This document shows, one piece after another, positions 24,344 to 33,653 of a stretch of DNA of 64,000 nucleotides (position 1 is the first letter of the stretch; every line of letters begins with the position of its first letter). Position numbers and translations under genes: made by a program. Under the pieces are notes generated by a model. It saw only the letters and a program-made list of their open reading frames with translations. It made no database searches and was not told the DNA's origin. Origin of the DNA: Pegethrix bostrychoides GSE-TBD4-15B (GTDB lineage Bacteria; Cyanobacteriota; Cyanobacteriia; Elainellales; Elainellaceae); the NCBI GenBank assembly GCA_019359155.1, contig JAHHHV010000066.1, positions 111,061-175,060 of the forward strand, in the 5' to 3' direction.

Positions 24344-25708
24344 ATGACTTTGACACAGCAGCCTAATCATGCTCAGACCGAAATGAGCATCGAAAATCTG
24401 AAGAATGCTTTGAGTAGCTTACCTCCTGGCGCTCCAGAAGCTTTGGTGAGCGATTCTTTCGTAAAACCTCTCCTAGAAGCGCTTGGATTCGGTAAAGCTG
24501 AATGCTATCCAGAATATGGTACTGATGGTAGAGATGCTGTAGATTTTGCCGCTAGAAAGAACAAGCCCGATGATTTATTTCATCATACTAAGAGTGCTCC
24601 GTTTCTATTGGTTGAAGTGAAAGGCCAGAATATCAACTTGTCTGAGGGTTCTCCTTCTCATCAAGCTACACAAAGGCAAATTGAGCGGTACTTGCTGTCC
24701 TCAACATGTAAGACTGCAAAGTGGGGAATTATTACGAACTCAACTTATATCCAGCTATTTTGTCGTCATGGAAAAGTTGTGTTTCCTGCAACAGTCAACT
24801 TGCAAATTAAACTTGATAATATTGCTGAGATTATTTCTGAACTTAGACATAAGATTGATAATACCCATAGGGCATTATCTGTATGCGTTTATAACAATAA
24901 AGGCGGTGTAGGAAAAACAACAACGCTGATCAATCTGGCTGGAACTTTGTATAAACGAGGCAAGAAAGTGTTGATTGTGGACTTTGATTCACAGTCAGAC
25001 ACTACACTCTCGCTGAAACTCTCACCTGCAAAAGTCTGTTTGTCTGAGTGTTTGAAGGATACTCGACTCGATATACGAAATGCGATTGTCCCATTTTCTT
25101 TAACCGCGAAAGGGAAACTCATTCACGTTTTTGATGTAATTCCAGCCGATTCAAAACTGGAAGATTACACCCACTATGAGAATGCTCAGAAAATACAACG
25201 AGGAATATCAAGACTAAGAGACTTACTTAAAATATTCCTAAATGAGTATGACTATATCTTGATCGATTGTCCTACCCAGTGGTTATTTTTCAGTCAGAGT
25301 GGCGTCTATGCATCAGATGTTGTGTTGATTCCAACTAAACATAATGGCCTCACATCCTTATACAATGCTGCCAAAGTTGTTGAAAAACTCATTCCAGAGA
25401 TTCGGCAGGTTAGGAAAGATGGTGCGCCTAAAGCACTTCCTATATTTTTCAATGGCGAAAAGATAAATGATGCTGCTCGTCATATGGTCAACTCAGAAAT
25501 TGGTAAAATCATTGAGTGCAATAAGAATCTTCTGCCCTACTTTTATCCAAAATATAGGAGAGGGACTGCCGATAAAACTATTTTTGAAATTCCTGCCTAT
25601 GCAAGCGTAGCAAATGCCGCATTCTCTCATGTGCCAGCAGTTTTTATGAATAAAACTGTTCTTGATCATTACGATAGGTTAGCCAAGGAGTATTTTCTAC
25701 ATGGGTAA
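24344..25708 (+). CDS. ParA-type ATPase fused to an N-terminal restriction-endonuclease-like domain
   Basis: A 454-residue two-domain protein. Residues about 15-170 look like the N-terminal nuclease domain of type I restriction HsdR proteins: a helical start (LVSDSFVKPLLEALGFGKA), an acidic strand with Asp67 (GRDAVDFAAR), Glu91-x-Lys93 in FLLVEVKGQN, and Gln112 in ATQRQIERYL, followed by WGIITNSTYIQLF. This matches a PD-(D/E)XK plan with all key residues present. Residues 178-454 are a ParA/MinD ATPase: deviant Walker A YNNKGGVGKTTTLINLAG (186-194), DFDSQSD and YDYILIDCPTQW. The DNA is AT-rich and codon use differs from the neighbours, a sign of transfer. It overlaps the next gene by eight bases (ATGGGTAA), implying translational coupling. 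An in-frame ATG at 24383 is an alternative start. Confidence 0.88.
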   Translation: MTLTQQPNHAQTEMSIENLKNALSSLPPGAPEALVSDSFVKPLLEALGFGKAECYPEYGTDGRDAVDFAARKNKPDDLFHHTKSAPFLLVEVKGQNINLSEGSPSHQATQRQIERYLLSSTCKTAKWGIITNSTYIQLFCRHGKVVFPATVNLQIKLDNIAEIISELRHKIDNTHRALSVCVYNNKGGVGKTTTLINLAGTLYKRGKKVLIVDFDSQSDTTLSLKLSPAKVCLSECLKDTRLDIRNAIVPFSLTAKGKLIHVFDVIPADSKLEDYTHYENAQKIQRGISRLRDLLKIFLNEYDYILIDCPTQWLFFSQSGVYASDVVLIPTKHNGLTSLYNAAKVVEKLIPEIRQVRKDGAPKALPIFFNGEKINDAARHMVNSEIGKIIECNKNLLPYFYPKYRRGTADKTIFEIPAYASVANAAFSHVPAVFMNKTVLDHYDRLAKEYFLHG

Positions 25709-26492
25709 GTACGATAGCATCGGGCAATTAATGCATTTGCCGCTAGAAAATATTGATACTCTAGATTCAGTCTATGAGTCTGAGTTTGTTGTAGATGCAG
25801 CAGCAGAGTCTATTCTGTCAACCGATGGTCGCAACTGGATTCCACTGATTGTAAAAGAAACTGGCGACTATCAATATCAAGTTGTTGCCAATCACTTTAT
25901 TTATGCTGTCGTTTCTCAGGCGAATCTAGAGCGGGTTTGGTGCATCATCATTGAATCAGATGAAAAGCTGATTGAGCAAGCCAAGATACTCGCAAGAGAG
26001 ATAGATCCAAAGATCAATTTAGCAACGGCATCTGGCGATTCTATTTTGTCAGCGCTGAGATATTTAGAAGCTCAACCAGGGAGTGTGCTCAAAGGCGTTA
26101 ATGTTACAGTTGCTGCCAATCGGATTGAAGAGGCGAAGCGGAGCAAATGGTCTGACCTAACTCCAATCACAAAATTAAAGTGCGGCATCACGAAAGGCAA
26201 AAAGTTAGATGCCTTGAGCAAGGTCTTTTTTATTGCCGCGCCGCCACCACCACCGCCTGCTCCAGAAGCAGTCAGCTTGAAGAAAGCTTCAGAAGCTCAG
26301 ATCTTCGAGCGACTAAACTATTTGTCTACATACAGCATTGGTGATTTAGACCATCTCGATCTGTCTGAGCTGGCTCAGCTATTTTTCATAACTGATAAAT
26401 CAAAGTGGAAGAGTCTTAACCCGCTGACAAAAATGGATTGCGGTATCGATGCAGCTAAGCTAAAGGTGTTGAAGATGGTCTTCACCCTTTGA
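25701..26492 (+). CDS. ParB-N-fold protein with duplicated C-terminal module
   Basis: A 263-residue protein coupled to the ParA-type gene. The N-terminus (about residues 12-85) follows the ParB/sulfiredoxin pattern: HLPLENIDTLDS, NWIPLIVKETGDYQYQVVAN, then HFIYAVVSQANLERVWCIII. The C-terminal half carries a 31-32 residue module twice, at 147-178 (SKWSDLTPITKLKCGITKGK) and 233-263 (SKWKSLNPLTKMDCGIDAAK), separated by a PPPPPP linker (181-186) and a helical segment. The repeat resembles short SAP/Rho-N-like helical modules; I cannot confirm the family. The GERR-type nucleotide box of canonical ParB is not seen. It is likely the DNA-binding or adaptor partner of the upstream ATPase. Confidence 0.75.
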   Translation: MGKYDSIGQLMHLPLENIDTLDSVYESEFVVDAAAESILSTDGRNWIPLIVKETGDYQYQVVANHFIYAVVSQANLERVWCIIIESDEKLIEQAKILAREIDPKINLATASGDSILSALRYLEAQPGSVLKGVNVTVAANRIEEAKRSKWSDLTPITKLKCGITKGKKLDALSKVFFIAAPPPPPPAPEAVSLKKASEAQIFERLNYLSTYSIGDLDHLDLSELAQLFFITDKSKWKSLNPLTKMDCGIDAAKLKVLKMVFTL

Positions 26493-26589
26493 TACTATAG
26501 CGAGGAGATTGCCAGACGCAGCACCTAGCAATCATTCTCTAGCTGCTTCTGTCGTAACCTTCGCAGTGTACCTAGATCCTGATGACTTC

Positions 26590-28122
26590 CTACTCCTGCC
26601 CTTCGCCACTCGTCTTTTTTCGGCTTCGCTTTTTCGTTTTGATTGGCTTTACCTCTACGTTCCAATTGTGCTGCGCCAGCGTATACAAAATGTGATCCAG
26701 ACCGACCGTTTCAGATGCTTCAGCCGCCGCGTAGGCCAATGACTCTTGCGCCATCGCCAAAATTTCCGCTCGCTCCAGCGGCAGCTCAGCCAACCCCGGC
26801 CAGTTAATTTCCGCCGACAGCGGCACCGCCGCCGGGAACGCCTGCTGCCAGATCTGGATGCGGGTTGCGGCATCTGGTGACTTAAACAGAATAGAGCGAT
26901 CAATCTGTTTCTGCCAGCAAAGCTGCACGGCAGCAGGTTGGGTAACGCTAAATAACGTGATCGCCGGAAGCCGCCGCCGCTCTGCCCAAAACTGATGCAG
27001 CAGCAGTGCCGACAGAAAACTAGAGCGCTTCAGCCACAGCTCAGCCGACTGAATCAGCAACACCGAGGGAGCCGCCGCCTTAATCTCTTTGAGCAAATCA
27101 GCAGCTTGGAGCGGATCAAGCTGCGCCAAATCAACCTGAAGCAACGGCTTTTGTAGCGCATCAGCCAGTATTGCCGCCGCCAGCAGCTTATCGGCCTCAT
27201 GCATTCCCACCAGCAGCGCCAATAGCCCCGGCGGCGCAAGCGTTTTGGCCGAGAGCTGCCACTGCTGCATCGCCTTCTGGTAGCCTTGAACGCGCTGCTC
27301 CATGCCCTGCAAAACTGCCAGCGTCGATTCTGGCAAAGTTGCGGCTAGTGCAGGCAAATTCTGGGGCAGCGGCTTCTGCTGAAGCCATTGCAGCGAGGCA
27401 TTCCGAGACACAACTCTCACCTGCGGCACGAGTCCAGCCACGCCATGCGAAGTCAGCAGATCTTCCAGCACCTGGGCGGTCGGCTGCTCAGCCAGCAGAT
27501 AGTTGACCATCGATTCAGACAGCTTCAGCGGCGCGTTGAGCAAGCTCTGGGTGGAGCCTGGAAGCATCTGCACCAGCTTGTGACGCAGCAGCAGTGAATT
27601 GCCCACCAATCCCTGCCGCGCCTGCCGCCATTCCTGATCGCTTTTGCAGAGCAGGCGCAGCGCCAAATCGAGCGTCGGCAGGTCGCTTTGGCTCTCTTCT
27701 TCGCCCTGCAAAAAGCGGTAGAGCCGCGCATAGCGACGGTTAACCTCGGGAGCCAGACTCATCAGCACCAGATTTTTTTCAAATGGCGTTAGCCCCAGCC
27801 GCTCACAGAGACTCGGCAGCCCTAGCAGCACGCCCTGCCTGCGAGCCGCCTGAATTTGGGCTTCGAGCTGAGCCTGATAGCCGATTTTGGCGCTGCTGGG
27901 CTGACGATATTCGTCGTAGGCAGCGTTGCCCTCAGCGGTGATTAGCCCCTTCCACCAGTGGCTTGTGGCCTGGTCAGCTTTAGATTGGGCAATCCGGTCA
28001 ATTTCTTTGGCTTCTTTGCGCTGCTTGGCGGCGGCAGCCATCAGCAGTCGGTCGAGCCAGTGCAGCTCGGTGCGAAGATAGGCCCAGTTGTCGGCAAATC
28101 CATCGGCCTGTTCTGCTGGCAT
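26590..28122 (-). CDS. AAA+ family protein with degenerate P-loop (eCIS-ATPase-like)
   Basis: A 510-residue protein (start MPAEQADGFADNW at 28122; the frame is open to 28266). The N-terminal 200 residues match the helical/winged-helix region that precedes AAA+ domains in ATPases of the contractile-injection (Afp15/Pvc15-like) type: LCERLGLTPFEKNLVLMSLA, PEVNRRYARLYRFLQ, LPTLDLALRLLC. In the C-terminal AAA+ part the P-loop position reads LLALLVGMHEADKLLAAAIL, with no GxxxxGK[ST], and the Walker B-like strand is SVLLIQSAELWL, lacking the DE pair. It is therefore probably a non-hydrolysing paralogue. No injection-system genes are nearby. A Lys/Arg-rich tail (KTKKRSRKKTSG) may bind nucleic acid or membranes. 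Confidence 0.75.
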   Translation of the reverse strand: MPAEQADGFADNWAYLRTELHWLDRLLMAAAAKQRKEAKEIDRIAQSKADQATSHWWKGLITAEGNAAYDEYRQPSSAKIGYQAQLEAQIQAARRQGVLLGLPSLCERLGLTPFEKNLVLMSLAPEVNRRYARLYRFLQGEEESQSDLPTLDLALRLLCKSDQEWRQARQGLVGNSLLLRHKLVQMLPGSTQSLLNAPLKLSESMVNYLLAEQPTAQVLEDLLTSHGVAGLVPQVRVVSRNASLQWLQQKPLPQNLPALAATLPESTLAVLQGMEQRVQGYQKAMQQWQLSAKTLAPPGLLALLVGMHEADKLLAAAILADALQKPLLQVDLAQLDPLQAADLLKEIKAAAPSVLLIQSAELWLKRSSFLSALLLHQFWAERRRLPAITLFSVTQPAAVQLCWQKQIDRSILFKSPDAATRIQIWQQAFPAAVPLSAEINWPGLAELPLERAEILAMAQESLAYAAAEASETVGLDHILYTLAQHNWNVEVKPIKTKKRSRKKTSGEGQE

Positions 28123-28286
28123 GGCTCTACGAGTAGTTTTACCTAGTTCATTGTGGCTTGAAATCAGCTGTATTGGGATATGCAGCCTGTCGGCAGATGA
28201 TGAAGAATCCAAGAAATTTTGCGGGTTCGCATCAGGGCTTTGTGACGCACTCCGCACTCTAAGCATGATGCAGTAGGATGCAACCG

Positions 28287-29492
28287 CTAGCTCAGCGCAT
28301 CCCTGGCCAAATCCTGAAGCTGCAAATTGGCCGGGAACTGACCACTGGTTTTGATCTGCTCAATCACCGGCGGTGGCACCAGCAGCGCCAGCCGCTGCCC
28401 CAGCGCCCGCACCACGTCAGCCCGGTCGATTACGCCCACAACCGCTCCGGCAGCGGAGAGTATCGGCATCTGACGCAGCTCGTGACGCTCAAGCTGCAGA
28501 ATCGCCATCGCTAGGGAAGCATCCTCAGGCAGCGTTGGCAGCTCTGCCAGCGGTTGCACAATGGCGGCAAGCGGCTGCTGCCACTCGCTGCGCTCCAGTT
28601 GATTAATGGCCTCTACCTCCACCCAGCCCACATATTGCCCCTCCGACTCGGCATAGTAGATCTCGCTCTCAGAGGCTAGATAGCTGGCCGCAAACTGCTC
28701 AATGCTCTGGTGCAGGCTCACGGTGGCAATGGCGGTAGCAAACTCGCGCCGCATGGCATCAACCGCCAAAATTTGCAGCATCGCCTGCTGGAGCGTGATC
28801 ATCCGCCCATAGGCGCTGGCTCGTCGGATGCCAAACCCGCCCAGCAGCACCAGCCATAAAAAGCCAAACCGCAGCGTCAGCAAAAAGCCGCTCAGCCCCA
28901 GCAGAATTGCCGCCCAGCCTAAGATCTGTCCACCCCGCGCTGCCCAGCGCACGCCCTTCACCCGGCTACCCGTCAGATGCCAGACTGCGGCCTTGAGCAC
29001 CTGGCCCCCGTCTAGCGGCAGACCGGGCATCAGATTAAACAGCGCCATCACAAAATTGATGTTGGCTAGCCCGCCCAGCATCGCCTTAAACGGCAGAGCC
29101 ACAGAGGTTTCGGGCAGCAGCAGACTCAGCAGCAGCAGCAGCACAAACAGCACAAAGCTAACCATGGGGCCAGAAATCGCTACCCAAAACGCCTGCTTGG
29201 GAGTCTTAGACTCTTGGGCAATCGAGGCAATGCCGCCAAACGGAAACAGCGTGATGGCATTGACCACAATCCCCTGAGCGCGAGCCGCCAGACTATGCCC
29301 CAGCTCATGCAGCAGCACCGAGGCAAACAGCAGCAGCGCCATGCTAAAGCCAGCCAGCCAAGCCAGCCGCCCTTCTAATCCAAAGTCGCCGGCGCTAAAC
29401 AAAAACGTGAACAGACCCAGGCTATAAAACCAAGCCGGGTTGAGCAGAAACGGAATGCCAAAAATTGAGCCGATACGCCAGCCTGAAGTCAT
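28287..29492 (-). CDS. site-2 protease family membrane metalloprotease with CBS domains
   Basis: M50-family intramembrane protease of 401 residues. The zinc site is complete: HELGHSLAARAQG (HExxH) near residue 65 and the second motif GLPLDGGQVLKAAVW (the LDGG Asp ligand) near residue 145. Six or so membrane helices surround them. From about residue 255 there are two CBS domains (VSLHQSIEQF..., LPTLPEDASLAMAIL, LRQMPILSAAGAVVGVIDRA), which usually bind adenosine nucleotides and suggest energy-dependent control. This architecture is common in cyanobacteria. ATG 29492 (MTSGWRIGSIFG) is chosen because the reading frame upstream (to 29657) carries no family sequence. Confidence 0.92.
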   Translation of the reverse strand: MTSGWRIGSIFGIPFLLNPAWFYSLGLFTFLFSAGDFGLEGRLAWLAGFSMALLLFASVLLHELGHSLAARAQGIVVNAITLFPFGGIASIAQESKTPKQAFWVAISGPMVSFVLFVLLLLLSLLLPETSVALPFKAMLGGLANINFVMALFNLMPGLPLDGGQVLKAAVWHLTGSRVKGVRWAARGGQILGWAAILLGLSGFLLTLRFGFLWLVLLGGFGIRRASAYGRMITLQQAMLQILAVDAMRREFATAIATVSLHQSIEQFAASYLASESEIYYAESEGQYVGWVEVEAINQLERSEWQQPLAAIVQPLAELPTLPEDASLAMAILQLERHELRQMPILSAAGAVVGVIDRADVVRALGQRLALLVPPPVIEQIKTSGQFPANLQLQDLARDALS

Positions 29493-29872
29493 GAGTTCAT
29501 CTATAAAGCCACGAACCAAAAAGCCACAAACCAGGCGCGGCTCTACTGCCATTCTGCCTAATTTTTGAGAACAATCACGCTCACGATTAGCTAGGTGCAA
29601 CCATGACTCAGCGGCCTCGTTGTACGAATTAATACAGGAATCATCGGATGAGGCCATATAGAGTTTTGATTGAACTGCTATCGTTATTGATCCCTTAATT
29701 CTGGCTTTACCTAGAACTGGATTCGCCTGTGATACTATTCACCTCGTTCACTCAGGATTCTCTGCGGTATTCATCGATGCATCTACGCTCTCGCCAGAGG
29801 CGTGCTTTTGACTGCTTAATTCTGAGTGGCAATCTCTAAGTGGTATTGTCCAATATTTCTAGGTGTGAGGCT

Positions 29873-31765
29873 ATGAATACAAAGAATATGAACTTCTGGA
29901 ATCGGCTGCTGCTGACTCCGGTTGTTGGACTCGCTCTAATTGCCGTCCCTGTGAGCGCAGCCGAAAAGACTGCTCAAGGATCTGATCTCCAGCCCGTTGA
30001 ATTGCCTGAGCTAGCGGCTATCTCAACAGAGGGATCTGCGAACCGGGCTACGGCTCCAATTGAAGTAGAAGCGCCCGCCGCAGAAGCTGTTGCTCCTGTT
30101 GTGCCGCTAATGCTCACAGCAGATCCAGCAGAATCGCAGGCTGCAATCGCGCCAATTTCCACGCCAACTGCGCCAACTGCGCCAACTACTCAGTCTGAGG
30201 TTCGCCCAGCCAGCGAAATCCTGAATGAAGTTACCCAGTACAGCGGCAGCTCAACTAGCCAAGTCACGGGCGTTAGCTCGCTGGGGCAAGTCACCTCGAT
30301 TACACAGCTCTCTGACGTGCAGCCGACCGACTGGGCGTACCAGGCGTTGCAGTCCTTGGTGGAGCGCTATGGCTGTATCGCGGGCTATCCCGACGGCACC
30401 TACAAAGGTCAGCGTGCCCTGACCCGCTTTGAGTTTGCGGCTGGAATGAACGCCTGCTTGGATCGGATCAGCGAGCTGATTGCGGCTAGCACGGCAGATT
30501 TGGCCACTAAAGAAGACTTGGCTACCCTACAGCGCTTGCAGGAAGAGTTTGCAGCTGAGCTAGCTGCCCTGCGCGGACGGGTGGATGACCTGGATGTGCG
30601 GGTTTCTGAGCTAGAAGCCAACCAGTTTTCGACCACTACCAAGCTGACGGGCGAGACGATTTTTGGGGTGGCTGGAGCCTTTGGGGGCGGTCTGAAAGAT
30701 GACGACGACAGCAGCCTGCAAGAGAACAACAACATTCTGGCATCAGGCCGGACTCGGTTGGTGTTCGACACCAGCTTTACTGGCACAGACTTGCTGAGAG
30801 CCCGTCTGTCGGCTGGCAACTTTGGCCGCTTCAACACGACCGATCTGCAAGGCAATACAGTGTTGGGCAGCGATGGTCGCCTGGGCTTTGACACGGATAC
30901 TGATAATGCCCTCCAGATCGATATTTTGACCTATCAGTTCGAGGTTGGCCCGTTTGTAGCAGCCGTGGCAGCTCAAACATCTGACTTTCGCAATATGGGG
31001 TTATTCACTGTCGTGAGTCCGTTTGCCAGTAGTGGCCGAGGCGCAATTTCGCGCTTTGGTCGCTACAACCCAATTTACCGAGTTGCCGGAGGGACTGGTG
31101 CAGGTCTGGGACTTGACTTCGATTTTGCTAGCGTGAAGGTTGGTTATCTAGCAGGCGAAGCGGGTAGCCCCAATCCTGGTTCAGGTCTACTCAACGGGGA
31201 CTACGGGGCACTGGCTCAAGTCGTGGTCGATCCGTTTGATGCGCTGACGCTAGCTTTTACCTACGCCAATTCCTACAACGGTAGCGACAGCAATGATGCC
31301 GCAGTTGGCCTGAACACCGGCACAGGCAGCAGCCGGTCGCGGGTGCGGGTCGGCGATCGTCCGATTGTGGCCAACTCCTATGGTGCTGAAGCCAACTTCC
31401 GGGTGGCCAAGTTCCTGCAAGTTGGCGGCTGGTTCAACTACTCGGCGGTGCGAGTGATCGGCGTAGGCGATGCCCAAGTCTGGAACTATGCGGGCACAAT
31501 CGGCTTCCCAGATCTGGGTTCAAAAGGTAGCCTGCTTGGCTTCGTCGTGGGTGTACAGCCTTACCTGGGTGGCACGACTGGCTTCACCGTCAGTGACCGC
31601 CGCCAAGACAACACAAACGGTCTGCATGTGGAAGGGTTCTACCGCTTCCAACTCAATGACAACATCAGCATCACACCGGGTGTGATTTGGCTGACAGCTC
31701 CCAACCATGACGAAAACCTCGATGATGCGTTCATCGGTGCAATCCGCACCACCTTCACCTTCTAG
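29873..31765 (+). CDS. iron uptake porin (SLH domain plus OprB-type barrel)
   Basis: Outer-membrane beta-barrel porin of 630 residues. A signal peptide (NFWNRLLLTPVVGLALIAVP, cleavage near VSAAE) is followed by an Ala/Pro/Glu-rich linker, then one SLH domain (DVQPTDWAYQALQSLVERYG, then GYPDGTYKGQRALTRFEFA) that binds the peptidoglycan-linked polysaccharide. A coiled coil (LQRLQEEFAAELAALRGRV) precedes the OprB-like barrel ending in the aromatic TTFTF, as outer-membrane proteins do. Members of this cyanobacterial family take up inorganic iron and other small solutes. The ATG at 29873 follows GGTGTGAGG; an upstream in-frame start at 29840 lacks a ribosome site and would disrupt the signal peptide. 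A clear terminator follows. Confidence 0.93.
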   Translation: MNTKNMNFWNRLLLTPVVGLALIAVPVSAAEKTAQGSDLQPVELPELAAISTEGSANRATAPIEVEAPAAEAVAPVVPLMLTADPAESQAAIAPISTPTAPTAPTTQSEVRPASEILNEVTQYSGSSTSQVTGVSSLGQVTSITQLSDVQPTDWAYQALQSLVERYGCIAGYPDGTYKGQRALTRFEFAAGMNACLDRISELIAASTADLATKEDLATLQRLQEEFAAELAALRGRVDDLDVRVSELEANQFSTTTKLTGETIFGVAGAFGGGLKDDDDSSLQENNNILASGRTRLVFDTSFTGTDLLRARLSAGNFGRFNTTDLQGNTVLGSDGRLGFDTDTDNALQIDILTYQFEVGPFVAAVAAQTSDFRNMGLFTVVSPFASSGRGAISRFGRYNPIYRVAGGTGAGLGLDFDFASVKVGYLAGEAGSPNPGSGLLNGDYGALAQVVVDPFDALTLAFTYANSYNGSDSNDAAVGLNTGTGSSRSRVRVGDRPIVANSYGAEANFRVAKFLQVGGWFNYSAVRVIGVGDAQVWNYAGTIGFPDLGSKGSLLGFVVGVQPYLGGTTGFTVSDRRQDNTNGLHVEGFYRFQLNDNISITPGVIWLTAPNHDENLDDAFIGAIRTTFTF

Positions 31766-31834
31766 TGGGCTAAGGGATATCTGCTGTGAAGCTCGTTTCA
31801 ATCACCGATTAATCCTCTTAATCACCTAACTGAC

Positions 31835-31868
31835 AGACCTGCGGTTCCCTCAACTCGCAGGTCTTTTT
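31835..31868 (+). terminator. rho-independent terminator of the porin gene
   Basis: Nine-base-pair stem AGACCTGCG (31835-31843) with CGCAGGTCT (31856-31864), loop GTTCCCTCAACT, and the T-run TCTTTTTC immediately after. It lies 70 bases after the porin stop. Confidence 0.9.
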
Positions 31869-31985
31869 CTGTGGTCGCATTTTTGTAGGCGCGTAGATCT
31901 GGCTAGATTATCCCGTAGCGCGGCTCAGCAGCTTAAAATAGGAAGCAATCTGCACTCGCCTGATCATTAAACCGACCTAAACCCT

Positions 31986-33458
31986 ATGTTTGACGCTCTA
32001 GCCGACCGCCTTGAGGGAGCCTGGAAGAAAATCCGAGGCCAAGACAAAATTAGCGAAGCCAACGTGCAGGAAGCGCTGCGAGAAGTGCGGCGGGCACTGC
32101 TAGAGGCGGATGTTAACTTGCAGGTTGTCAAAACCTTTGTGGCCGACGTGCAGGAAAAAGCGCTGGGAGCCGAAGTCGTCGCCGGGGTGAATCCGGGCCA
32201 GCAATTCATCAAAATCGTCTATGACGAGCTGGCGGCGATCATGGGCGAAACCAACGTACCGCTAGCGGATTCGTCCACCAAGCCGACAATTGTGCTGATG
32301 GCCGGCTTGCAGGGAACCGGTAAAACTACCGCTACGGCCAAGCTAGCGCTGCATCTGCGAAAGCTAGACCGCAGTGCGCTACTCGTGGCCACCGATGTCT
32401 ATCGCCCTGCCGCTATTGATCAGCTGGTGACGCTGGGCAAGCAGATCGACGTGCCGGTGTTTGAGCTGGGCAAAGATGCCGACCCGGTCGAAATTGCCCG
32501 TCAGGGCGTAGCCAAAGCCAGAGCAGACGGCATTGATACCGTGATCATCGACACCGCAGGCCGCTTGCAGATCGACAGCACCATGATGGCCGAGCTAGCG
32601 CAGGTAAAAGCGACCGTGCAGCCGGATGAAGTGCTGCTGGTCGTAGATGCGATGACCGGGCAAGAAGCCGCCAACCTCACCCGCAGCTTCCACGAAGAGA
32701 TTGGGATCACGGGGGCGATCCTCACCAAAATGGACGGCGATACGCGGGGTGGGGCGGCGCTTTCGGTGCGGCGCATCTCCGGGCAGCCGATCAAATTTAT
32801 TGGCGTGGGCGAAAAAGTCGAGGCGCTACAGCCGTTCTACCCCGACCGGATGGCGCAGCGGATTCTGGGCATGGGCGATGTGCTGACGCTCGTGGAAAAA
32901 GCTCAGGAAGAAGTAGACTTTGCCGATGCCGAAAAGTTGCAGGAGAAAATCCTCACCGCTAAGTTTGACTTCACCGACTTTTTGAAGCAGCTGCGGATGA
33001 TGAAAAACATGGGTTCCCTGGCCGGAATCATGAAGCTGATTCCGGGAATGGGCAACAAAATTTCGGAGGAGCAGCTCCAGCAGGGCGAAGTGCAGCTGAA
33101 GCGCACCGAGGCGATGATCAACTCGATGACCAAAGCCGAGCGCAAAGATCCAGATTTGCTGGCAGGTTCGCCCAGCCGCCGTCAGCGAATTGCCAAAGGA
33201 TCTGGCTACGGCGTGGCGGAGGTTAGCAAGCTAGTCGCCGACTTCCAGAAAATGCGAACCATGATGCAGCAGATGGGGCAGGGCAATTTCCCCGGCATGG
33301 GCGGCATGCCAGGAATGGGAATGCCCGGCATGGGCGGCATGTTTGGCGGCGATTCGCCGAGAGGCGGACAGGCAGCTCCAGGCTGGCGCGGCTACCAGAC
33401 TCAGCCTGCTAAAAAGAAGAAAAAAGATAAGAAAAAGAAAGGCTTCGGCTCGCTCTAG
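31986..33458 (+). CDS. ffh: signal recognition particle protein Ffh
   Basis: GTPase subunit of the signal recognition particle, which binds signal sequences of nascent membrane proteins and docks them to FtsY. The N domain opens MFDALADRLEGAWKKIRGQ. The G domain has GLQGTGKTTATAKLALHL (G1), DVYRPAAIDQL, DTAGRLQID (G3), TKMDGDTRGGAALSVR (G4/G5). The methionine-rich M domain (from about residue 320) ends in a low-complexity Gly/Met tail (FPGMGGMPGMGMPGMGGMFG) and a very basic KKKKKDKKKKG terminus, as in other cyanobacterial Ffh proteins. It has 490 residues. The usual neighbour rpsP is not found here. Confidence 0.97.
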   Translation: MFDALADRLEGAWKKIRGQDKISEANVQEALREVRRALLEADVNLQVVKTFVADVQEKALGAEVVAGVNPGQQFIKIVYDELAAIMGETNVPLADSSTKPTIVLMAGLQGTGKTTATAKLALHLRKLDRSALLVATDVYRPAAIDQLVTLGKQIDVPVFELGKDADPVEIARQGVAKARADGIDTVIIDTAGRLQIDSTMMAELAQVKATVQPDEVLLVVDAMTGQEAANLTRSFHEEIGITGAILTKMDGDTRGGAALSVRRISGQPIKFIGVGEKVEALQPFYPDRMAQRILGMGDVLTLVEKAQEEVDFADAEKLQEKILTAKFDFTDFLKQLRMMKNMGSLAGIMKLIPGMGNKISEEQLQQGEVQLKRTEAMINSMTKAERKDPDLLAGSPSRRQRIAKGSGYGVAEVSKLVADFQKMRTMMQQMGQGNFPGMGGMPGMGMPGMGGMFGGDSPRGGQAAPGWRGYQTQPAKKKKKDKKKKGFGSL

Positions 33459-33653
33459 ATCCGGGTCTAGACTAGGGTGTAACCTGTGCATCTCGCGACA
33501 GCAGAATTGCCAGAACGAGCGACCAATCTCGTGATAGGCTCAATAGGAACAGGCAATCATGCTCATAAGTTTTCCTCAAGTGCCCTGCTCGCGGGTAGCC
33601 TTGAGGCAGTTCTTGATCTTGCAGATAACAGAAGTTGGGAGCGGTCGTACAAC

